Below are positions 58,041-64,000 of a stretch of DNA of 64,000 bases, one piece after another; the first letter of the stretch is position 1, and each line of letters opens with the position of its first letter. A program made the translations under genes and the position numbers. Below the pieces are notes generated by a model. That model saw only the letters and a program-made list of their open reading frames with translations, was not told the origin of the DNA and made no database searches. Source of the stretch: Collimonas arenae (lineage in GTDB: Bacteria; Pseudomonadota; Gammaproteobacteria; Burkholderiales; Burkholderiaceae_D); the NCBI RefSeq assembly GCF_000786695.1, contig NZ_CP009962.1, positions 496,001 to 560,000 on the forward strand. The letters run 5' to 3'.

Positions 58041-58077
58041 ATTCAACGCATTGGTTTAAAGCAAAATTCAACGCATT
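58039..58077. repeat. 14-bp direct repeat between MFS gene and ssb
   Basis: AAATTCAACGCATT occurs at 58039-58052 and again at 58064-58077, a 25-bp period. The spacing of about two helix turns would suit a binding site for a dimeric regulator of ssb, or it is a chance or slippage duplication. Confidence 0.5.
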
Positions 58078-58106
58078 TATCAAGATACTCGTATTAGGAG
58101 AGAAAC

Positions 58107-58601
58107 ATGGCATCGGTCAATAAAGTCATCATCGTCGGCAATCTCGGCCGCGATCCGGAAACGCGCTATATGCCAAACGGTGAAGCAGTCACCAACATTG
58201 CCGTTGCCACGACGGAAAGCTGGAAAGACAAGAACAGCGGCGAGAAAAAAGAATTAACCGAATGGCACCGCATCACGTTCTACCGCAAATTGGCAGAGAT
58301 CGCCGGACAATACCTGAAAAAGGGTTCGCAGATCTACATCGAAGGCCGTCTGCAGACACGCAAATGGCAAGACAAGGATGGCGCCGAGCGTTACACCACC
58401 GAAATCATCGCCGACACCATGCAAATGCTGGGCAGCCGTCAAGGCCAGGGCGGTAGCGCCTCCATGGACGACGGCGGCTACAGCAGCGCGCCGCCGGCTC
58501 GCCAGAACACCAGCGCACCTGCTGCTCAAGCCTCCCGTCCGGCACCGGCGTCGCGCCCGGCGCCGAATTTCTCGGATATGGATGACGATATTCCTTTCTG
58601 A
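58107..58601 (+). CDS. ssb: Single-stranded DNA-binding protein
   Basis: Tetrameric ssDNA-binding protein of replication, repair and recombination. The 164-aa protein has the OB fold ([41 protein letters not shown]), a Gly/Ser/Ala/Pro-rich disordered linker (about 112-150) and the acidic tip MDDDIPF that recruits partner proteins. The ribosome site is AGGAGAG. The length is typical of Betaproteobacteria. Confidence 0.96.
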   Translation: MASVNKVIIVGNLGRDPETRYMPNGEAVTNIAVATTESWKDKNSGEKKELTEWHRITFYRKLAEIAGQYLKKGSQIYIEGRLQTRKWQDKDGAERYTTEIIADTMQMLGSRQGQGGSASMDDGGYSSAPPARQNTSAPAAQASRPAPASRPAPNFSDMDDDIPF

Positions 58602-58684
58602 ATCGGACAAGGAAATTTTTGTAAAGTAGATTCAATTTTTCTCTTCCTTAATCTATTGATTTCTAAGGGGAAAGTGTTGAATCG

Positions 58685-58873
58685 ATGCCTCTCAATTCTG
58701 TAAAGGATTGGGAGGTTTTTTTCGCCCAAGGACGTTGTAATGGTGGGGATTCGTACAAGCACGACTTTGACAAGATAGGAACTCGTCTGAAAATTAGTGT
58801 AAAGCTTGGCGGCAAGGATGGGGTTGTTTACACAGATCAGCATGAGCGGGTTTTACGGGTGAAGCGAAGCTGA
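58685..58873 (+). CDS. Small hypothetical protein
   Basis: A 62-codon frame (MPLNSVKDWEVFFAQG to RVKRS) with AAGGGGAAA about 10-15 bases upstream. It contains a plausible beta-strand run (LKISVKLGGKDGVVYTD) but no family I know. It may equally be a chance frame. A further truncated frame with a possible ribosome site begins at 58926 (MTTQDQKNSF, 16 codons), suggesting eroded genes here. Confidence 0.35.
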   Translation: MPLNSVKDWEVFFAQGRCNGGDSYKHDFDKIGTRLKISVKLGGKDGVVYTDQHERVLRVKRS

Positions 58874-58972
58874 ATTCGCTTCCCCAAGGCTTTTGCGGGA
58901 CCTTGCATTACGCAAAGGACTAAACATGACTACTCAAGATCAAAAAAATTCATTCCAGGCGAGTTCATCGAA

Positions 58973-59590
58973 CTAAGTGCGTTCAACCTCAATCTCTTCC
59001 AATAGAGATGCGCCAGCTCCAGCGCGCCAAGACATCGGAAGGCCGAATCCATGATGCAATCGCAAGAAGTACTTTGGATTGCTTGTCCGCAGGCAATTTC
59101 GATCGATCATTTGCATAAGGAGGTAGTTGAATCTCTGACACTCGATGATCTCACCAATAATTCCTACAGACTCGCGCAGCGCCTTCTTTGCAAACCTAAG
59201 GCGCACCATGTCGCGGATTGATGCTGCTTCGAAAACCAACCCAACTAGTGCGCACAAACCGTCGAGGCTTGGTCGAGACTTCAACTGTTCAATCTCATCG
59301 GTGATCGGCTGATAGCTTCGAAAATAGGTTCCTTCCGATCCCGCCCGTGTGAACAAGATCCCCACAATGTGTACGGGTAATCTCAATAAGGTCAAATGCA
59401 CAAAGCTTATATGACCAATCAGTGGCGTCAGTACTTCACTAATTTGGTTCGTCAGATATTTTTTCTGCTTGATGACTATACGTAAGATGGCATTATCCGC
59501 GCCGTGGAATTCTGCCGCAGCAGCAGTAAACGTACAGCCAGTGAAATTGGGTTCGTGGAACCATTTGTCGTGCCACAAACGGCCATCCAA
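58973..59590 (-). CDS. Hypothetical protein, TetR C-terminal-like segment
   Basis: A 205-codon frame. Residues about 14-45 (FTGCTFTAAAAEFHGADNAI) resemble the ligand-domain motif GCxFxNAAxEF of TetR-family regulators, but no DNA-binding helix-turn-helix precedes it. The remaining 150 residues match nothing I know. It is probably an N-terminally truncated or decayed regulator rather than a working gene. Confidence 0.35.
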   Translation of the reverse strand: MDGRLWHDKWFHEPNFTGCTFTAAAAEFHGADNAILRIVIKQKKYLTNQISEVLTPLIGHISFVHLTLLRLPVHIVGILFTRAGSEGTYFRSYQPITDEIEQLKSRPSLDGLCALVGLVFEAASIRDMVRLRFAKKALRESVGIIGEIIECQRFNYLLMQMIDRNCLRTSNPKYFLRLHHGFGLPMSWRAGAGASLLEEIEVERT

Positions 59591-59706
59591 GTGACATAGT
59601 AATTGGGGTTGTCTTTAGTTCACTCGAAGACAGCGTATTTTAGAAACGGGAATTTACTCATGCCGGGCCTCGCGTAGCGGAGAAATAGGGAAGGAAAACG
59701 GATTTT

Positions 59707-59904
59707 ATGCGCCTGTTGATTTCTATCATTTTTCCCTGGCTAACGTTTTTCTTGATGGAGCGGCCGATCGCAGGGATTATTTGCCTGCTTTTGCAATTGA
59801 CGTTGATCGGCTGGATTCCCGCTGGCATCTGGTCGCTGCTTGCTTTGAGCCAGTATAAGACCGATAAAAAAATCGAGAGAGCCCTAAATCGGCGCGCAAT
59901 TTAA
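59707..59904 (+). CDS. YqaE/Pmp3-family small membrane protein
   Basis: The 65-aa proteolipid has two hydrophobic helices (about 3-20 and 22-46) and the family motif IPAGIWSLLALSQYKTDKKI. Members are stress-induced membrane-potential modulators in bacteria, fungi and plants. GGAAGGAAAA lies before the ATG. It is the last gene before the IS5 element. Confidence 0.8.
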   Translation: MRLLISIIFPWLTFFLMERPIAGIICLLLQLTLIGWIPAGIWSLLALSQYKTDKKIERALNRRAI

Positions 59905-59954
59905 AATTAATAGTAGCATCGTGCTAATTAAATATCGTTTAAATATATACTTAA

Positions 59955-61146
59955 GGAACGTCTGAATAAGTATCAGTCGTTCTGAATTTGAATAATAAAA
60001 TTTACCGCTACAAACAAATGCGATTTCAGGGAAGCGAATTTCGCGTTAAATCGAGGCACAACCGGCCTGATTTTCCGTTTGCTGTGCGATTTCTCGCACA
60101 GCGCACGGACTACGCCTCCTGAAGTCGTATCAAACACCTGCGCACCATGAACAAATTGGCCAAGGCACACGTCACAAACAAGCGGTTTGCGTTCTTCGCT
60201 ATGCCGCGATAGCGCACCTTGGCAAATCCGAAGACGCGTTTGATGATGCAAAACGCGTGCTCAACCTTGGCGCGAACGCGCGATTTGCGGCGATTCGTCA
60301 TACGCTCTTCCTCCGTCAATGCATGGCTACGGGTGCCGCGACGATTGGTAAAATCCTTGGCTTTGGGTGCTTTGCTGAGCGCCGCCTGCTGTTGTCCGAT
60401 GTAGGCGGAATCACCCCAATAACGCGTTTCCTGCCCATGCAGCAGATCAGGCAAGACCTGGCTGCCATGAACATTGGCAGGCGTAGCAACAACCGAATGA
60501 ATCAGCTTGGTCTTGCTGTCAACGCCGATATGCCCCTTCATGCCAAAGTGTCACTGGTTGCCCTTCTTGGTCTGACGCATCTCCGGGTCGCGTTCACCGC
60601 TGCCATTCTTGGTCGATGGTGGCGCTGCGATAATCGTGGCATCGATTATCGTACCGCCAGAGACTTTCATTCCTCTTGATTGCAGATGGCGGCCAACCTT
60701 CTCAAAAATCCGTTTGCCCATGTCATGGCGCTCAAGCAGATGCCGAAATTTACACATCGTCGTCTCATCCGGGACCGGTTCATGCCCCAGATCAATGCCA
60801 ACAAAGTTGCGCATCGAAATCGATTCGTACAACGCCTCCTCCGCTGCGGGGTCGGACAAATTGAACCATTGCTGCAAAAAATAAATCCGCAGCATTCTTT
60901 CCACGCCCACCGGCGGCCGGCCATTGCCGGCCTTCGGATAATGGGGAGCAACCAATTCGCTCGGCGCCGCCCACGGCACGACGCTATTCATCTCCGACAA
61001 AAACACCGCACGACGAGTTGTCTTTGCGTATTTGTCAAAACTGCCGTTAGCAAGTGTGCTTTGTTTCATCGATTTAATCGGCTTTTGGTTCAGATACGCC
61101 GCTTAACGTTTCAGAGCGCATTGGCGTTTACTTAATCAGAGATTCC
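59955..61146 (-). mobile_element. IS5-family insertion sequence, 1192 bp
   Basis: Imperfect terminal repeats bound the element: GGAACGTCTGAATAAGTA at 59955-59972 and, on the opposite strand, GGAATCTCTGATTAAGTA at 61129-61146 (15 of 18 match). It contains one transposase frame broken by a stop codon. TAA flanks both ends with an offset of one base, so an exact target duplication is not clear. Confidence 0.85.
60110..61069 (-). pseudogene. IS5-family transposase, interrupted by one nonsense codon
   Basis: DDE transposase of about 319 codons. The first part (to 60551) has the DUF772 N-domain and the first catalytic Asp in GTIIDATII. The second part (from 60541) has the second Asp in YWGDSAYIG and the Glu in AKVEHAFCIIKRVFG. 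At 60551-60553 a TGA stands where relatives have TGG (GNQ-stop-HFGMKGHIGVD), with no frame change. Only this point change disables an otherwise intact gene, so it is a recent loss or is occasionally read through. Confidence 0.88.
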
Positions 61147-61492
61147 ATAAATAAATTTCTCCGCATTCCCGGCGAATGAATTCTCAATGATTCTCAACGC
61201 CGCAGAGAGAGGTTTTGTCTATGGGAACTCAAAAATATGCCATTCAATTCCTCATCGTGTTTTGAGTAAAGTTGATATTTGTAAAAATTAATCTGGGTTA
61301 CTTTACGCAGGGTTGAAAACGCAGGGATTAATTCAAGTTGGAACCGGCTTGCGCTGTATGGCGAGCGCTGTTGCGCGGAGTGAGGGCATGCCGGTTCTCG
61401 AAAATCGACGCGTAGGTCCAGATCGTGCGGCAGTTTGTAGAAGCGTTGCGGCACGAAACCAGGCGCGAGACGCCAGCTAATGAGGAAACGTT
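61147..61492. other. Intergenic region before the type IVb pilus genes
   Basis: About 345 bp between the IS5 right end and the TcpQ-like gene. It must hold the promoter of the pilus operon unless that was cut by the insertion. No clear -35/-10 pair, repeat or small gene is seen. Confidence 0.4.
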
Positions 61493-62125
61493 ATGGAAAC
61501 GAAAGTGGCGCGGCTGCGAGCGCGCCGGTTGCTATTGCAAATAGTAGCCTGCGCTTTGTCTAACTGTGCGCTGACGTCAGTTCAGGCGTCGATCGGAGGG
61601 ATTGATGATGGCGTTGCCGCATCTGTTGCATCTGCTTCAGCGGTCTCGATTGCCTCGATTGTCTCGGTCGCCGAGATCGATCGTCCCGATTCCGTGCATC
61701 ATCGGCTGACCGGAATGCCGCTGGTATCGTCTGCGCCGAACCTCAGCAATGCGCAGCAGCGCAGTGCCGACATTGCGGCGACCGTGACTGTCGTGACGGG
61801 AAAAAATATTACGCCGGCCTCGGTTCCTTCGGTGGCTGCCGATGCGCCGCAGCTGTCATCCCAAGCGACTCAAAAATGGGAAATGCTGGCCTCCGACCGC
61901 ACGCTCAATGCCGCGCTGGCGCGCTGGTCGCGCAGCGCAGGCTGGCAAATGGTATGGGAGCTGCCGGTCGATTATTCGATCGACGCGCATGCCTCCATCA
62001 GCGGCACCTTTGAAGATGCGATTGCAGCGGTCAGCCGCAGCATGGAACAAGCGGAAGTACCGATGAATGCGATTTTTTACGATGGCAACAAGGTTCTTCG
62101 AATCGTTGTCAAAGGACGGGAATGA
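61493..62125 (+). CDS. Toxin-coregulated-pilus TcpQ/PilL-type protein
   Basis: The 210-aa exported protein has a hydrophobic signal at about residues 13-32. The low-complexity Ala/Ser/Val middle precedes a C-terminal TcpQ-like domain (about 125-210): KWEMLASDRTLNAALARWS, WQMVWELPVDYSIDAHASI, FEDAIAAVSRSM. In type IVb systems this protein assists the secretin. GAGGAAA precedes the ATG. The stop overlaps the secretin start (ATGATG). Confidence 0.85.
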   Translation: METKVARLRARRLLLQIVACALSNCALTSVQASIGGIDDGVAASVASASAVSIASIVSVAEIDRPDSVHHRLTGMPLVSSAPNLSNAQQRSADIAATVTVVTGKNITPASVPSVAADAPQLSSQATQKWEMLASDRTLNAALARWSRSAGWQMVWELPVDYSIDAHASISGTFEDAIAAVSRSMEQAEVPMNAIFYDGNKVLRIVVKGRE

Positions 62126-63777
62126 TGCAGATTAAATTATGTGCGATGCTGGCAGCCGCAGCGCTGATGTGCGGCTGCAGCGGATTAACCGAGAAACTGG
62201 ACAGCGGCAGCATTGACGCCGGTGCGCGTGCAGGCCGTCTGGCAAAACAAGTAGGGCATGCGTCACCGGTCGCCGGTAACCAGCCATCGGTGACGCATGA
62301 CGCAGGTATCTGGCTTGGCAACACTGCCGTCAAGCTGGATCGTAGCTTGCTGCCGCCGATATTCTATGAACCAACCGTGTTCGACCGTACTGTCTATTCA
62401 TTGGCCGAACTGGCTGAGCGGATCTCCCTGCGTTCTGGAATTCCGGTCAAAGTGATGCCGGATGCGCTGCTGGCAGCGACCGGCAGGCTGCAGGCAAGCG
62501 GCACTGCGGGCGCAGCCAATCCGACTGTCGTGGTTGACGGCATGCCGCCGCCGGGCGTGTTCACCAGCGGCGGCAACGTGGGCGGAAGCAACCAGCAACA
62601 CCAAGGGATGCATATTGTCTATAGCGGGAATTTCAAAAATTTCCTGGACAGCGTTACAACCCGCTACGGCATATTCTGGAAATATAGTGGCGGCACGATA
62701 CAGTTTTTCTACACCGATATACGCACCTTCCAGATCAAGGCGATTCCTGGGGACTCGGCGGTATCGGCATCCGTCAACAGCGGTTCCGTCACCGGCGACA
62801 GTGGCGGCGGTGGTGGTGGCTCTGGCAACGGCACCAGCAATTCGAATAATACCCAAACCACGGCAGTGAAGTCGCAGCTTGCGGTCTACCCCAGTATCGA
62901 GAAATCGGTGACGGCGATGCTGTCGGCGTCCGGCAAAGTGGTGTCCTCGCCGGCGACCGGCACCATCACGGTGGTCGATACGCCAGACACGCTGGAGCGC
63001 ATCGCCAGTTTTATCGAAGGCGAAAATAAATCCTTGTCACAGCAGGTGATGCTCAATGTCACCGTCCTGGCGGTGACTGTCAACGATGGCGATAACTACG
63101 GCATCAACTGGTCGCTGGTGTACGGCGACCTGTTCCGGAATTTTGGCATCAAGAACGTACTTTCCACTGCCGTCACCAACAGCAGCACCGAGTTTTCCGC
63201 CGGCATCCTGAATACCTCCGGCAGCAAGCTGGCCGGCAGCAAACTGGTGATCGACGCGCTCTCCAGCCAAGGACGGGTAAGGCGCGAGACCAGCGCATCG
63301 GTGGTGACGCTGAACAACCAGCCGGTACCGCTGCAAGTCGCCAAACAGACCTCTTACCTGAAGTCATCGACCACTACGCTGGCGTCCAATGTCGGCGCGA
63401 CCTCGTCCTTGAATCCTGGAGTGGTGACATCCGGCTTCAACATGACGATCCTGCCACACGTCCTTAACAATGGCACGGTGATGCTGCAATTTTCCGTGGA
63501 CATCTCTGCGTTGCGCAGGATCGGGGAAGTCAAAAGCGGGGACGGCGGCAACCTGATCCAGACGCCGGAAGTCGACACCCGCAATTTCTTGCAGCGGGTT
63601 TCGATGAAGTCGAACCAGACCCTGATCATCAGCGGCTTCGAACAGACCGACGACAATCTCGACCGCCAGGGCGTGGGGAAGGCCAACAACTACCTGTTCG
63701 GCGGCGGCTTCAATGCCCAGGCTAACAAAGAAGTGATCGTGATCCTGGTGACGCCGATCATGATGGACGGCGCCTGA
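62122..63777 (+). CDS. Type IVb pilus secretin, PilN (R64/BfpB) type lipoprotein
   Basis: Outer-membrane channel lipoprotein of 551 aa. The lipobox is MCGC (Cys19). The N-terminal domains (about 60-235) include LAERISLRSGIPVKV. A Gly/Ser/Asn-rich linker (about 228-250) precedes the secretin domain, with VLAVTVNDGDNYGINWSLVYG and a C-terminal NQTLIISGFEQTDDN and EVIVILVTPIM. It differs from the T4a PilQ at 26 kb by being a lipoprotein without AMIN domains. Confidence 0.9.
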   Translation: MMQIKLCAMLAAAALMCGCSGLTEKLDSGSIDAGARAGRLAKQVGHASPVAGNQPSVTHDAGIWLGNTAVKLDRSLLPPIFYEPTVFDRTVYSLAELAERISLRSGIPVKVMPDALLAATGRLQASGTAGAANPTVVVDGMPPPGVFTSGGNVGGSNQQHQGMHIVYSGNFKNFLDSVTTRYGIFWKYSGGTIQFFYTDIRTFQIKAIPGDSAVSASVNSGSVTGDSGGGGGGSGNGTSNSNNTQTTAVKSQLAVYPSIEKSVTAMLSASGKVVSSPATGTITVVDTPDTLERIASFIEGENKSLSQQVMLNVTVLAVTVNDGDNYGINWSLVYGDLFRNFGIKNVLSTAVTNSSTEFSAGILNTSGSKLAGSKLVIDALSSQGRVRRETSASVVTLNNQPVPLQVAKQTSYLKSSTTTLASNVGATSSLNPGVVTSGFNMTILPHVLNNGTVMLQFSVDISALRRIGEVKSGDGGNLIQTPEVDTRNFLQRVSMKSNQTLIISGFEQTDDNLDRQGVGKANNYLFGGGFNAQANKEVIVILVTPIMMDGA

Positions 63778-63791
63778 CCGGAGCCGCAGAC

Positions 63792-64000
63792 ATGCCCATT
63801 CTTATCACTCAGATCGACAAGCGCAAATTCATTTGCGGCTTGTTTTGGCAATCGCTGTCGCGGCCGCGCGAATTATGGCGAGAGGCGGCCGAACTCGGCA
63901 AGAAGATCGACTCCGACCTGCTGTTGGTGCGTCGGGAACAAGCAACCGTCCAGGCCGGCTACGCCAATACAGGGGAGGGCGCACGGCGCGGCATGTTGTC
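63792..64000 (+). CDS. Type IVb pilus protein PilO2-like, cut by the window edge
   Basis: The first 69 codons of a frame beginning MPILITQIDKRKFICGLFWQ are visible, 14 bp after the secretin stop. This matches the start of PilO (PilO2) proteins that follow PilN in R64-type thin-pilus operons. The gene continues past the right end. Confidence 0.7.
   Translation, partial: MPILITQIDKRKFICGLFWQSLSRPRELWREAAELGKKIDSDLLLVRREQATVQAGYANTGEGARRGML

Overview
The window reads as chromosomal DNA of a betaproteobacterium of the order Burkholderiales, most likely family Oxalobacteraceae (a Collimonas- or Herbaspirillum-like soil bacterium). This is inferred from gene order (hemB/engB/cytochrome c4/resB/ccsB, lysA/lptM/cyaY, mrcA/pilMNOPQ/aroK-aroB/dgt, kdsD-kdsC-lptC-lptA-lptB-rpoN-hpf, uvrA facing MFS-ssb) and from protein character; no database was consulted.

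Layout. 0.2-3.4 kb: peroxiredoxin, CorA-like transporter, sterol desaturase-like hydroxylase. 3.5-12.3 kb: haem and cytochrome block (Mg-type HemB, EngB, cytochrome c4, System II ResB/CcsB, a HAD phosphatase, MsrP/MsrQ). 12.4-14.3 kb: lysA, lptM, cyaY. 14.4-20.1 kb: an insert between cyaY and mrcA, carrying a MORN-repeat protein with a Pro/Ala tail, a small exported protein and three tandem DUF2827 (glycosyltransferase-like) paralogues. 20.2-31.1 kb: mrcA divergent from pilMNOPQ, a fused aroK-aroB gene, and dgt. 31.2-37.8 kb: DUF4197 protein, then the hpf/rpoN/lptB/lptA/lptC/kdsC/kdsD strand for LPS transport and Kdo synthesis. 38-45 kb: CPA2 antiporter, PepSY protein behind a Fur-box-like site, phytanoyl-CoA dioxygenase-like protein, uvrA.

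45.1-56.7 kb is accessory DNA wedged between uvrA and the MFS-ssb pair. It opens with a broken tyrosine integrase. Next is a complete-looking class II microcin/bacteriocin locus: a CvaA/HlyD-type adaptor, two duplicated precursors with double-glycine-type leaders and odd poly-Pro/poly-Gly tails, a very AT-rich CPBP membrane protease as candidate immunity or processing factor, and a C39-peptidase ABC exporter. It closes with a fragment matching the 3' end of tmRNA, a common island attachment site. Beyond lie a YXWGXW protein, a histidine kinase with no regulator beside it, and a secreted sedolisin behind a structured leader with a short ORF.

56.7-64 kb: MFS transporter, ssb, small or doubtful genes, a YqaE/Pmp3 peptide, an IS5-family element silenced by one nonsense codon, and the start of a second pilus system of the type IVb (R64/Tcp) kind, running off the right edge.

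The microcin locus is the best candidate for an undescribed system; the DUF2827 trio is the second.
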